Assembly: GCF_019711685.1 (NCBI RefSeq)
Contig: NZ_JAIGYQ010000004.1
Span: forward strand, 62,001 to 126,000
DNA length: 64,000 nucleotides
DNA from: Helicobacter turcicus
Lineage (GTDB): Bacteria > Campylobacterota > Campylobacteria > Campylobacterales > Helicobacteraceae
Direction of reading: 5' to 3'
Shown here: in pieces, positions 34,316 to 43,507 of the stretch
Position numbering within the stretch: position 1 is the first letter of the stretch
Layout: each line of letters opens with the position of its first letter
The notes under the pieces: generated by a model
What the model was told of the DNA's origin: nothing
Databases searched by the model: none
What the model saw: only the letters and a program-made list of their open reading frames with translations
Program-made: the position numbers and the translations under genes

Positions 34316-35350
34316 ATGGAGAATGAAGCAATTGTCCGTGTTGAAGTCGCAATTAAGGCGATTCAAAATGGTGAGATGATAATTGTTATGGACGATGAGG
34401 ATAGGGAGAATGAGGGCGATTTGGTGTTAGCAGGAATCTTTAGCACTCCAGAGAAAATAAATTTTATGGCGCAAGAGGCGCGTGGGTTAATTTGTGTGTC
34501 CATTCCTAAAGATATTGCACAAGCACTTGACTTGCCTCCAATGGTAAGTAAAAACAGCTCTAATCATGAGACGGCTTTCACGGTTTCTATTGACGCAAAA
34601 GAAGCAAAAACAGGAATCTCTGCATATGAGAGAGATTTGACAATCCAGCTTATGTGTAAAGCAAGCACGAAGCCAGAGGATTTTGTGCGACCAGGACACA
34701 TTTTTCCACTTATTGCCAAAGAAGGCGGTGTGCTAGAGCGCACAGGGCATACGGAAGCAAGTGTAGATATTTGTCGTTTAGCAGGACTTAAACCTATTAG
34801 CGTGATTTGCGAGATTATGAAAGAAGATGGATTAATGGCAAAGAGGGGGGATAAATTTTTAAGTGAATTTGCAAAAAAACATCATTTAAAAATTTTATAT
34901 GTTTCAGATTTGATTGAATACCGGTTGCAGTTTGAACAACTTATTAAAGTAGTAAGTAAAAATTCTTGTAAATTTTTAGGCGCAGATTCCATAAAAATGC
35001 AATTTAAAGATCATTTAGGTAGAGAGCATTTTGTCTTTGCTTTTGGTGCGCCTAAGATTCCATTTGTGAAATTTCATAGCATTCGTGAAGATTTGGAGTT
35101 GTTAGAAAATGAAAGCCTCTTTAGCGCATTAATGGATTCCATAGCACAGCTAAAGGCAGAGGGAGGTTATCTAATATTTTTGCGCACGCAAAATAATAAA
35201 GATATTAAGGGCTTAGGGATTGGTGCGCAAATTTTAAAAGAACTCGGTGTGAAAGATTTTAAATTGTTAAGTAGCTCTAAGATTAATGAGCTAGAGTATG
35301 GCACTCTAAGTGGCTTTAATCTTAAGATTTTAGAGTGCGTAGAGATTTAA
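34316..35350 (+). CDS. ribBA: 3,4-dihydroxy-2-butanone 4-phosphate synthase with degenerate GTP cyclohydrolase II domain
   Basis: The N-terminal domain (about residues 1-200) converts ribulose 5-phosphate to the four-carbon riboflavin precursor. It has MDDEDRENEGDLVLAG near residue 25, RPGHIFPL, and the catalytic-side HTEASVDICRLAG. The C-terminal ~140 residues follow the RibA fold (FVFAFGAPKIPFVKFHS, then IGAQILKELGV) but lack the zinc cysteines and the GTP-binding motifs, so this half should be inactive. Helicobacter RibBA is known for such a degenerate half. The start is ATG 34316 (MENEAIVRV), 15 codons inside a longer frame. Confidence 0.9.
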   Translation: MENEAIVRVEVAIKAIQNGEMIIVMDDEDRENEGDLVLAGIFSTPEKINFMAQEARGLICVSIPKDIAQALDLPPMVSKNSSNHETAFTVSIDAKEAKTGISAYERDLTIQLMCKASTKPEDFVRPGHIFPLIAKEGGVLERTGHTEASVDICRLAGLKPISVICEIMKEDGLMAKRGDKFLSEFAKKHHLKILYVSDLIEYRLQFEQLIKVVSKNSCKFLGADSIKMQFKDHLGREHFVFAFGAPKIPFVKFHSIREDLELLENESLFSALMDSIAQLKAEGGYLIFLRTQNNKDIKGLGIGAQILKELGVKDFKLLSSSKINELEYGTLSGFNLKILECVEI

Positions 35351-35616
35351 AATAGAATCCAAAACACTTGAATAAAACCATATAAGATACCGCTTGATAA
35401 GTGTAATCTTTAATATCTTTGCTTGTGCTTTTGTTGTAACGGAATCTATGCATACTTTTATGTTAGGATTTAGTTATAAAATTTATTTTAGCTAATGAAT
35501 GAAAAACTTGCATAAGGAGTGATGACGTAAAATTCAAGGCAAAAAGCAACCTCTTTTTAAAGCAATTTTATGGAGTTGTAGTTGTATGTGTTTTTAGGAT
35601 ATTTGACCAAATTATT

Positions 35617-36138
35617 TTATGAAGCAAAATATACTTCTGATAGTGCTTTAATGCGTTTAAAAATCATATCAAAATTTACACCATACGCACGCGCATCGCC
35701 AATGGTTGTAAGAAAGTTTGTATCGCCAATGTAACGAGGCACAAGATGTAAATGCAGATGTTCTGGGATTCCAGCTCCACCAGCGCGTTCAATATTCATT
35801 CCCATATTTATGCCACTTGCGCCAAATTCTTTTAAAAGTGCTACTCCTTTTTGTGCGAATGTTTGTAAGCGCAGCCAAGTCTCTAAATCAAGTAGCTCTG
35901 GAGAGTGCGTGTGTGTGTGGGGAATGATTAGAAAATGTCCGGGCGTGTAGGGGAATTTATTCATTACACAAAAAATCTTAGAATCCCTATAAAAGACGTG
36001 GTTTGAAGTATCGCTTAGGAGAAAATCTTCTTTTGTGTTTGTGTGTAAATTTACCCCTTTAGAAATCGCACAAAACACGCATGTGTCTTTCTTGGAATTA
36101 AAGTATTCACTGCGCCATGGTGCATACAAATAATCCAT
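35617..36138 (-). CDS. HIT-family nucleotide hydrolase/phosphorylase
   Basis: This histidine-triad protein of 173 residues carries the active-site motif EHLHLHLVPR near residue 128, preceded by TPGHFLIIPHTHTHSPELLDL. The N-terminal CVFC pair may bind zinc. The size and the C-terminal ~35-residue extension resemble the Ap4A phosphorylase/FHIT-like branch. The substrate is uncertain. AGGAAAG precedes the ATG, and the gene lies eight bases downstream of murF. Confidence 0.88.
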   Translation of the reverse strand: MDYLYAPWRSEYFNSKKDTCVFCAISKGVNLHTNTKEDFLLSDTSNHVFYRDSKIFCVMNKFPYTPGHFLIIPHTHTHSPELLDLETWLRLQTFAQKGVALLKEFGASGINMGMNIERAGGAGIPEHLHLHLVPRYIGDTNFLTTIGDARAYGVNFDMIFKRIKALSEVYFAS

Positions 36139-36146
36139 TTTCTTTC

Positions 36147-37607
36147 CTAAATATAGCTTGGAGCATCGTTTGCAAACAAAATCAAATCCCCACTACTCGT
36201 TGTGGATTTTAGTATATGTTCAATATTTGTTTTATCTTTTAGGAGAATCTTTTGTGCATTGTAAATATTTGAGCGCAAGATATTTGCGTTAAGTTCTCCT
36301 GTGATAATGGCTAAATCAAAGACTGTATCAATTGCCCTTGCGAGTTTAATGTTTGCCTCCTTAGAACTCTCTATGAGTCCCGGAGTTACGATAATCTTCT
36401 TGCCATTATGCAAGGAAGAAAGGCGGATTGCCTCAAGCATTCCATCAAGGTTTCCATTATAGCTATCATCTAGGATAATCTTACCATTAACGACAATTTT
36501 GCTTAGGCGGTGATTGATAGGTTCTAGTTTTTGGGCTTGTTTAATTAAACGTTCATTGCTAATTCCAAGGTCGCTTCCCACAGCAATCGCAGCACTAATG
36601 TTAATTACATTAAAAGCCCCTAAAATACGTGTTTGGAAGTTTAGCTTCTCGCCCTTAACCTTAAGTGAGAAATTCGTCCCTTGTAGTGTAGCTTCCACAT
36701 CGCTTGGATCTTGTGGGAAGTTGATGATTTTTGTTGGAGGGTTTGTAGGTTGGATATTGTCCTTATAGATATAAGCCACGCTTAGACGCTTACTCTCTAA
36801 AATCTCGTATTTTGTGCGGTAGATATTTTCAATGCTTTTAAAATATTCAATGTGCGCCTCGCCGATTTTTCCAACAACAGCAATTTGTGGCGCAATAAGA
36901 TCTACAATTTCCTTAATATTCCCAACATCTCTAGCTCCAGCTTCTACAATGTAAATATCTGTTAGGGGTGAGAGGTTTTGATTAATATCTGCAATGATTC
37001 CAGTTAGAGTATTTACGCTACGTGGGGTGGAATAAACTTTGAAGCTTTCTTGTAGGATTTGGGCGAGATAGTTTTTAAGACTAGTTTTACCATAGCTTCC
37101 TGTAACTGCAATAATTGTAAGATTTGGAAGGTTTTCTAGCTTATCTTGGGCAAGTTTTTTATAGCGATTTAATAGAATCTTTTCTATTAAAGAGGAGATG
37201 AAAATCGAGATAAACAGAGGCAAGAGGTAAATACACTGAATCATGGGTGAATACCCATTTACACCTAAGAGTAAAAGCTCATTAAAAACAATAAAAACAA
37301 TATAGAGTCCAAAAAAGCGTAATATTCTACTTGTTAGAATGAGTTTTTTGCTAAGATTAAAAATCCAAATCCCAAGTCCTAGAAAATAAAGACAAAGCCC
37401 AGCATAAAAATAAACACTATTGGGAATAAAAATAAAATAGAGAATTGGTAGAGCGAAGTAGAACAAATGCCAACGTTGCTTGTGGTGCTTAAAAAGAACA
37501 CGTGTAATTTTGTAGTGATACCATTGGAGATTGACTATGGCGTAGTAGCCAAGAGCTACAAGAAAAATCCAACGCGTCGCTATTATGAAAATATCAGTAT
37601 CTTGCAA
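36147..37607 (-). CDS. murF: UDP-MurNAc-tripeptide--D-alanyl-D-alanine ligase MurF, membrane-anchored form
   Basis: MurF adds D-Ala-D-Ala to the UDP-MurNAc tripeptide, the last cytoplasmic step of the peptidoglycan precursor. The first ~160 residues are an unusual membrane domain with five or so hydrophobic helices, as also seen in H. pylori MurF. The ATP-binding loop AVTGSYGKTSLKNYL follows near residue 168, then EAGARDVGNI and the ligase motif DSYNGNLDGMLEAI. Its neighbours ddl and an alpha/beta hydrolase repeat the H. pylori order HP0738-HP0740. Confidence 0.93.
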   Translation of the reverse strand: MQDTDIFIIATRWIFLVALGYYAIVNLQWYHYKITRVLFKHHKQRWHLFYFALPILYFIFIPNSVYFYAGLCLYFLGLGIWIFNLSKKLILTSRILRFFGLYIVFIVFNELLLLGVNGYSPMIQCIYLLPLFISIFISSLIEKILLNRYKKLAQDKLENLPNLTIIAVTGSYGKTSLKNYLAQILQESFKVYSTPRSVNTLTGIIADINQNLSPLTDIYIVEAGARDVGNIKEIVDLIAPQIAVVGKIGEAHIEYFKSIENIYRTKYEILESKRLSVAYIYKDNIQPTNPPTKIINFPQDPSDVEATLQGTNFSLKVKGEKLNFQTRILGAFNVINISAAIAVGSDLGISNERLIKQAQKLEPINHRLSKIVVNGKIILDDSYNGNLDGMLEAIRLSSLHNGKKIIVTPGLIESSKEANIKLARAIDTVFDLAIITGELNANILRSNIYNAQKILLKDKTNIEHILKSTTSSGDLILFANDAPSYI

Positions 37608-37660
37608 AAAGGAATCCTTAAATAGAAAAATTGCGAAATTTTAACAGAAAATCATTTAAA

Positions 37661-38395
37661 TTATAAATTTATATAAAATTGACGCTCAATTTCTTTTGCT
37701 TGTTTTAGAAAAAAGAAATGGTCTCCCTCTAAGGGAAAAAATTTGGAATCATAAATGAGTGTGTGGATACGTTCCCCAGAGCTTAAAGGTGTGGCAAGAT
37801 CTTCTTTGCCCCAAAAGATATAGCAAGGGTTTTTAAAGTTTTTAAAAATGCTTGAAAAGTCTTCATCCACGACATTTTTAAAGGTTTGGTACATAACTTC
37901 GTCCATATTTTGCACATCTTTAGAGCGCAAAAGATTCCGCAATAGTTGGTTTTTAGGCAGAACTTTGTTTAAAAGTTTTGTTGTGACAATTTTCGCGCGC
38001 ACTTTTAGGCTTTTTTGTGTTAAGATTCCAGCACTGCTTAGTAAAATTAGTATCTTTGGGTTTAAGAGTGTGGCAACCTTGCCTCCAAAGCTATGTCCTA
38101 TAATCGTAACTTTTGCAGGTTCTAGTTGTAGAGATTCTAGCATTAAGCGCATAACCTCTGCATAATCTTGTGTATTTAGAGCAAAGGGAGGAGTTTTAGA
38201 ATTTCCAAAACCCGGCATATCAATATAATAATGTGTAAAATCTCTAAAAAGCGCGTTAAATGCCTGTTGCATAAGATTTTTATTTGCTCCCCAACCATGT
38301 AAAATTACAAGGGGTTTTGCTCCATTTTGCGCATTTTGTATTGCATAAGAGATGCTAAACTCTCCTCCCTTGTGAGTTAGAATCTTTTGTGCCAC
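37661..38395 (-). CDS. Alpha/beta-hydrolase
   Basis: This 244-residue hydrolase has the oxyanion segment LVILHGWGANKNLM near residue 30, the nucleophile elbow IIGHSFGGKVA (Ser near 103) and a C-terminal catalytic His in EGDHFFFLKQ. The acid is probably the Asp in GKEDLATP. It sits between ddl and murF, overlapping ddl by one base, so it is co-expressed with cell-wall genes. Its substrate is unknown. Confidence 0.85.
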   Translation of the reverse strand: MAQKILTHKGGEFSISYAIQNAQNGAKPLVILHGWGANKNLMQQAFNALFRDFTHYYIDMPGFGNSKTPPFALNTQDYAEVMRLMLESLQLEPAKVTIIGHSFGGKVATLLNPKILILLSSAGILTQKSLKVRAKIVTTKLLNKVLPKNQLLRNLLRSKDVQNMDEVMYQTFKNVVDEDFSSIFKNFKNPCYIFWGKEDLATPLSSGERIHTLIYDSKFFPLEGDHFFFLKQAKEIERQFYINL

Positions 38396-39432
38396 TATTT
38401 ACCTTTTGCAAATTGAATTTGGTGTAGCAGTGCATAATCTACTTTAATACCATTTGGTTTTGGTAGTGCAAGTAAGAGTGTTTCTAGTGCAGCTCTAAAG
38501 TCTTTAAAGAGGTAGTTTGCTAAGCTTCCTGGCACGGGGTTGATTTCATTTAAATAACACACATTATCTTTAAAAAAGAAATCACAGCGGATTAATGCGC
38601 CCTCAAAAGCATTTATATAAAGCTTTGTAAAATTCTCTTGCAAGATTTGTTTTAACTCTGCGCTAATCTCGGCTTCCTTAGCATTTCCTGTGCGCGAAAA
38701 ATCCAAATATTTCTTCTCGAAATCTAAAAATTTATTTTTCTCTGGCTCTTCAATGAAAGAAAAACACATTCCATCTTTGCCTTTGAATCCAGCAAGATTG
38801 TATTCCTTGATTCCGTCAATAAAGGGTTCAATCACAACTTTTTCATCATATTCAAAAGCACTATCTAAGGCGTATTGTAAATCTGCTTGTGATTCTGCGA
38901 TACTAATGCCAAGCGAACTTCCAAGCCGTGCGGGTTTGATAATCACAGGAAATTCTAAATCGCTTAGCAGAGTTTCATTGCGATAAAGCACATGGTGTGT
39001 GAGGCTTTTTACACCACGACTTGTAGCAAAGGATTTAACGAATTCCTTGTCATAGCTTAGCACACACGCAGGATTGCGCGGTCCAATGTAAGGGATTCCA
39101 TAAAAATCTAGCAAGGAAGCCACTATGCCATCTTCGCCATCACCTCCGTGAATTAGATTTAAGATTGTGGGAAAGTTTAGGGGTTTTTCTCCAAAGAGTG
39201 TGTGCACATAAAATCCATTTTTTTTGGGGTAGATTTTTGGGGCTTTTTGGTAAGCATTACTGCTAAAAAACTTAGACTGCATCTGTTCTGCCATAATATG
39301 GTAGAAGTTATGGTTGGAATCTAAAAAAATAAAATGCTTAACTTCTGGAAGTAGCTTTTTTAGGGCGATTGCACTTACGATACTGATTTCATGTTCGTAG
39401 GATTTTCCGCCAAATAAAATACAAAGATTCAC
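38395..39432 (-). CDS. ddl: D-alanine--D-alanine ligase
   Basis: Ddl joins two D-alanines for MurF. It has the N-terminal ILFGGKSYEHEISIVSA, the ATP-grasp lid region VIIKPARLGSSLGISIAES, and the metal-binding NEINPVPGSLANYLFK near the C-terminus. I start it at GTG 39432 (giving MNLCILFGG), because AAGGA lies upstream at the right spacing; a TTG five codons earlier lacks this. About 345 residues is standard. Confidence 0.95.
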   Translation of the reverse strand: MNLCILFGGKSYEHEISIVSAIALKKLLPEVKHFIFLDSNHNFYHIMAEQMQSKFFSSNAYQKAPKIYPKKNGFYVHTLFGEKPLNFPTILNLIHGGDGEDGIVASLLDFYGIPYIGPRNPACVLSYDKEFVKSFATSRGVKSLTHHVLYRNETLLSDLEFPVIIKPARLGSSLGISIAESQADLQYALDSAFEYDEKVVIEPFIDGIKEYNLAGFKGKDGMCFSFIEEPEKNKFLDFEKKYLDFSRTGNAKEAEISAELKQILQENFTKLYINAFEGALIRCDFFFKDNVCYLNEINPVPGSLANYLFKDFRAALETLLLALPKPNGIKVDYALLHQIQFAKGK

Positions 39433-39526
39433 GATTTTTTCCTTCAAAATGCAAAATAAAACTTTAAAATCATACCAAAAGTTTGGAGAATTTTAAACAC
39501 ACTAGACAAACTATAAAGTTGGAATC

Positions 39527-40597
39527 TTAAACGATAATGCGCGGAATGTAGGCGTGTAAATGTGTTAAAATTTCATAAGGGATAGTTTTAAAAGCGTTAG
39601 CAAAAGCACGGACATCGTTAAATACGCATACCTTTGGTGTATCACTCTCAACACTAATGCAATCCATACTAGCACGTGGTAGGATTCTATAACCCTCAGC
39701 GGTATATAATTCCATTCCCTCCCGTAAGCGAAAAAGTCCATCGCCATAACCGATATCATAAGTAGAAATTGAGCCATTTGTTTTTAATGTGCTAACCCCG
39801 CTATAACCGATACTCGCTCCTTTTTCTAACTTTAAAGTAGAAATTTTGTTTGCAAAGAGTGAGGCGATTGGTTTTAGTTTTGGTATCTCTAGAGATCCAG
39901 AATTGTAGCCATAAAAAGCAATTCCAATGCGAAATAAATCATCTTGTAATTCTTGTGGCAATGTTGCATTAAAAGCACTTGCGCGCATTGCACCAGAAGA
40001 GCTTAAGGAGTGAAACCTAGGGCGTGGAATCTTAAAATGCGCACACAACTTTAGTGCTTCTTTTTTGATTTCCAAAAATTCTATATTTTGTGCATAAAAT
40101 GCACTGCTTAAATCATCTCCATAACCATTATGCGTAAAGATTCCTTTGAGACGTAAATTGTGTGCTTGAATGATTGTAAGTGCCTCGTGTAGTTGTTCTT
40201 TGGTGATTCCATTACGATGCATTCCACTATCTATTTTTAGCTCAATACTTGTGTTAGCGGGATAATCTTGTAAAGATTCCAAACTTGGTACACAAAAAGC
40301 GATATGTGGAATATTAAGTGCGGATTTTAAGGCACTTTGATTAGGCAGTGAGTTTGGATAAAGAATGGTAATATTTTTAAAAAGAGGTGCGATGCTTAGA
40401 GCTTCTTGGATATTTTTGACAAATGCAGTTTGGATTCCAACTTCTTTTGCCAAAGTCGCAACTTCTGTAATTCCATGTCCATAGGCATTATCTTTTAGCA
40501 CAATAGCGATTTTTTCAGAGTTTTTAGGGGTTATGGCTTTAGTAATTATCTTATGATTGTAAAAGAAGTTGTTTTTGCTAATTTCTAAATATGGCAT
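39527..40597 (-). CDS. alr: Alanine racemase
   Basis: This PLP enzyme makes D-alanine for peptidoglycan. The PLP lysine is in IAIVLKDNAYGHGI (Lys near 36), with KIDSGMHRNGI in the TIM barrel and a catalytic Tyr in GASIGYSGV. The protein of 356 residues is normal. Its ATG lies directly after the terminator of the cytochrome c gene, and the only candidate Shine-Dalgarno (GGGGGG) is the 3' arm of that hairpin. Confidence 0.95.
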   Translation of the reverse strand: MPYLEISKNNFFYNHKIITKAITPKNSEKIAIVLKDNAYGHGITEVATLAKEVGIQTAFVKNIQEALSIAPLFKNITILYPNSLPNQSALKSALNIPHIAFCVPSLESLQDYPANTSIELKIDSGMHRNGITKEQLHEALTIIQAHNLRLKGIFTHNGYGDDLSSAFYAQNIEFLEIKKEALKLCAHFKIPRPRFHSLSSSGAMRASAFNATLPQELQDDLFRIGIAFYGYNSGSLEIPKLKPIASLFANKISTLKLEKGASIGYSGVSTLKTNGSISTYDIGYGDGLFRLREGMELYTAEGYRILPRASMDCISVESDTPKVCVFNDVRAFANAFKTIPYEILTHLHAYIPRIIV

Positions 40598-40624
40598 AAA
40601 AAGCCCCCCAAAATGGGGGTTTTT
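40598..40624 (-). terminator. Cytochrome c terminator overlapping the alr leader
   Basis: On the minus strand CCCCCA pairs with TGGGGG around a TTT loop, flanked by AAAAA and CTTTTT. It ends at the base before the alr start codon, so its G-rich 3' arm is also the only possible ribosome-binding site for alr. Confidence 0.75.
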
Positions 40625-40628
40625 AGAG

Positions 40629-40946
40629 TTATTTTACAGGAGGAAGTTTTGAGATATAGTCTGCAACTGCTTCAATATCCGCATCTGTTAGCTTGAAGTT
40701 TTTCATATTTGCATACATAATAGCTTTAGCACCTCCATTATCTGCTGTTCCTGCTGCATAACCTTTAAGTTGCTCTACGAGTCTATCTTTTGCCATACCA
40801 GCAATTTTAACATCTCCTTTACTTCCTGGTGCTACTCTTTCAGCTTTTGCGCCGTGGCAAGCAATACATTTTTTGTAGATTGCTGCACCATCTGTTGCCA
40901 TTAAACAGGCACTTGCAAGTGTTAGTCCTAGTAGAATTTTTTTCAT
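40629..40946 (-). CDS. Periplasmic monohaem cytochrome c553
   Basis: This small class I cytochrome c is exported by an N-terminal signal peptide (MKKILLGLTLASACLMA). The haem site is CIACH (Cys27, Cys30, His31), and a Met-containing C-terminal segment (IMYANMKNFKLTDADIEAVADYI) provides the sixth ligand. At 105 residues it matches the cytochrome c553 that feeds the cb-type oxidase in epsilonproteobacteria. Confidence 0.93.
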   Translation of the reverse strand: MKKILLGLTLASACLMATDGAAIYKKCIACHGAKAERVAPGSKGDVKIAGMAKDRLVEQLKGYAAGTADNGGAKAIMYANMKNFKLTDADIEAVADYISKLPPVK

Positions 40947-41132
40947 ACGAAACTCCTTATTTGATTTGTGTCTGTAATAATAACTTTTTAACTTAAAAGA
41001 ATCATAAAATTTATTTAGATTTAGCCTTAATTTTTAAAAGAAGTTTTAAAATTACCCAAAAAATTTTCTGTTAGCAAAGTGTTGCATTTTTTGGTGTTAC
41101 AATAAGTATTCTATTTTTAGGAAGGATAAGTT

Positions 41133-42758
41133 TTGCAGATATTTCGTATTTTTGGGACGACACTTGAGCATAAAGCGCGGATTTTGGTGTTTAATATTGC
41201 TTCTGGGCTACTCTCATTAGCCATTGTATCCTTCGTGTATCACTTTGGTTTAAAATATGATTATGATATGCTTTTTATGGAATATAGCCAGTCGCTCGTG
41301 GAACTTGAGGAGGTTAGGCATACACTTAATAACTCGCAAAATCTCACACATGGAATCCATAATAAAGAAGAGATTTTGCAAGCAAGGCATAGCATTATTA
41401 TGCAGTGGAATCACTACAAAGCTTTGCAAGATAGGTTTTTAAATCAAAGTGATTCCACGCATTTTTTACCAAATGTGTATCAATTTTTCGCAAAAGACGA
41501 TTCTGTATTGCGCAAAAAAATGGAATTGCAAAGTGATTTGGAGAATTTAGATGCTGAAATTGGTACGTATTTGGAATTTTTAAATCCTAAAAAGCCTCAA
41601 AATGTGTCTATTCAAGCTTTAAGTGAGGAAGTTAAGCAAAGTATTAATTTGCTAAACCATGAGATTTCTAGAATTGCACATCTAAACTTGCAATTTACAG
41701 AAGTCAAAAAAATGCGGAATAATACTTTGCATAGTGCATTACAAAAAATAATATTAGTAATTATGTGTTTAATTATGCTTATTACAATGTTATTAAGTTT
41801 TCTTATTTTGCGCAATATAAAAAATCTACATGCAACACTGGAGCAAAAGGTTAAAGAAAAAACTAAAGAATTACAAAATTTAAACAATTCTTTGCAAGAA
41901 AATATTGAAAAAGAGGTGCTTGAGAGTCGCAAAAAAGACCAAATTATGTATCAGCAAGCACGTCTTGCAAGTATGGGAGAGATGATAGGAAATATTGCGC
42001 ATCAATGGCGACAACCACTAAATGCGCTAATGCTGTTGATTCAAACTTTCAAAGTCAAATCTCAAAATGGCAAACTCACACAGGAATTTATAGAAATTCA
42101 AGTTGAAGATGGACTAAAGATTGCAAAGAGAATGTCACAGACTATTGAGGATTTTAGAAACTTCTTTAACTCTGCAAGCGATAAAGAACCTTTTAATTTA
42201 AGAGAAAATATCTACGATTCTATCTCTTTAGTAGATGCGTTTTTGAAACAAAATGAGATTGAAATCCTCGTAGATTGTGCTGATAATATTATGCTTTGTG
42301 GTTATAAGAGTGCTTTTTCTCAGGTGTTATTAAATCTTATTAAAAACTCTGAAGATGTGCTAAAGGTGCGCGAAGTGATGCCGGCAAAAATTAGAATCCT
42401 AGCAGAAATCATACAAGAGAGTGAAAATAAAGATAATCCTACAAAAGATTGTGTTAGGATTCTATTTATGGATAATGGTGGTGGAATTAAGCTTGATGAT
42501 ATTCAAAAGATTTTTGAACCTTACTTTACAACAAAGCATAAATCCGTAGGAACAGGAATTGGACTATATATGTCTAAACAAATCATAGAAAAGCAAATGC
42601 AAGGAAGTATTGAAGTGCGCAATGTGCGCTATGATGATGCATTTAACATTGTGTGCAATGGCGGAGAGTGTGCGCAGGATTGTAGATTTAAAGATGGCAC
42701 TTGCGGGGCGCAATTTATCATTACAATTCCACTAGATATACAAAAGGAGGGAGAGTGA
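41133..42758 (+). CDS. Membrane sensor histidine kinase with a four-cysteine insert
   Basis: Two membrane helices (residues about 18-38 and 205-227) enclose a periplasmic sensor domain of about 165 residues with no recognised fold. A coiled coil leads to the phosphoacceptor motif IAHQWRQPLNAL (His290), followed by the ATPase domain: NLIKNSED (N box), DNGGGI and GTGIGLYMSKQII. Between the last ATPase strands lies an insert with Cys508, Cys513, Cys517 and Cys524, absent from ordinary kinases. Translation starts at TTG 41133, with AAGGA six bases upstream. The response regulator overlaps the stop (GTGA). Confidence 0.9.
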   Translation: MQIFRIFGTTLEHKARILVFNIASGLLSLAIVSFVYHFGLKYDYDMLFMEYSQSLVELEEVRHTLNNSQNLTHGIHNKEEILQARHSIIMQWNHYKALQDRFLNQSDSTHFLPNVYQFFAKDDSVLRKKMELQSDLENLDAEIGTYLEFLNPKKPQNVSIQALSEEVKQSINLLNHEISRIAHLNLQFTEVKKMRNNTLHSALQKIILVIMCLIMLITMLLSFLILRNIKNLHATLEQKVKEKTKELQNLNNSLQENIEKEVLESRKKDQIMYQQARLASMGEMIGNIAHQWRQPLNALMLLIQTFKVKSQNGKLTQEFIEIQVEDGLKIAKRMSQTIEDFRNFFNSASDKEPFNLRENIYDSISLVDAFLKQNEIEILVDCADNIMLCGYKSAFSQVLLNLIKNSEDVLKVREVMPAKIRILAEIIQESENKDNPTKDCVRILFMDNGGGIKLDDIQKIFEPYFTTKHKSVGTGIGLYMSKQIIEKQMQGSIEVRNVRYDDAFNIVCNGGECAQDCRFKDGTCGAQFIITIPLDIQKEGE

Positions 42759-43426
42759 TTAGCAAAAATGATGAAAAAATTTTAAAACATCTTAAAGTAT
42801 TGTATGTAGAAGATGAAGAAGATATTTTAAAATTTGCATCAATGGTGCTTGAGGATTATGTAGATAAGCTTTTTATAGCGCGCAATGGCAAGGAAGCTTT
42901 GGAGATTTTAAAACAAGAGAACATTGATTTGGTGATAACAGATATTTTAATGCCAAAATTAAATGGAATCTATTTAATCCGCGAAATCCGTAAAAATCCG
43001 CTTTTAGAAGTTGCAATTATTGTTGTAACCGCGCATACAGAAACGCGCTATTTATTAGATTGTATTGAGTTGCGTGTTGATGGCTATATATTAAAACCTA
43101 TTGATATAGAAGAGCTTTTAAAAACGATTCTGCGCTCTGTTTTGCCGAAGTTTCAAGCTAGCGAAATAAGATTGCAAAATGTGTTATTAAATGCCATTTC
43201 TATTTTTGTAGGTGGCAAGAAAATAGAAATTATTAGATATTTGATTGAGCATAGCGATAATGAAAATATTTTCTATGGTTCTTATGAGGATATTGTTCAA
43301 GAAGTGGGTGTGAGTAAGCCTACGGTTGTAAAAACCTTTCGTCAGCTCATTGATACAGGATTACTTGTGCGCTTAAAAAATAAAATCTACAAATTTCAAT
43401 CTAATATTGCGCAGTATAAAGAGTGA
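42755..43426 (+). CDS. Response regulator with C-terminal winged-helix-like domain
   Basis: The start is GTG 42755, which overlaps the kinase stop and has AAGGAGG four bases before it. The receiver domain (residues 1-120) has VLYVEDEED and the phosphoacceptor Asp63 in VITDILMP, plus the conserved Thr (VVTAH) and Lys (LKPID). The C-terminal ~90 residues contain EDIVQEVGVSKPTVVKTFRQ, which reads as a helix-turn-helix, then GLLVRLKNKIYKF as the wing. It is not OmpR- or NtrC-like. The regulated genes are unknown. Confidence 0.88.
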   Translation: MISKNDEKILKHLKVLYVEDEEDILKFASMVLEDYVDKLFIARNGKEALEILKQENIDLVITDILMPKLNGIYLIREIRKNPLLEVAIIVVTAHTETRYLLDCIELRVDGYILKPIDIEELLKTILRSVLPKFQASEIRLQNVLLNAISIFVGGKKIEIIRYLIEHSDNENIFYGSYEDIVQEVGVSKPTVVKTFRQLIDTGLLVRLKNKIYKFQSNIAQYKE

Positions 43427-43507
43427 TGAACGCAATTTAGATTCTGCACTTAACTCAGATTTAGGCTTACTTGGTGTAAAATTGCGCTTTTAACTCTAGG
43501 ATGGGAT

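Noticed and set aside
35351-35616. Intergenic region between ribBA and the HIT gene as a possible small gene or RNA
   Set aside because: I found no frame with a plausible start signal, no conserved fold and no repeat in these 266 bases.
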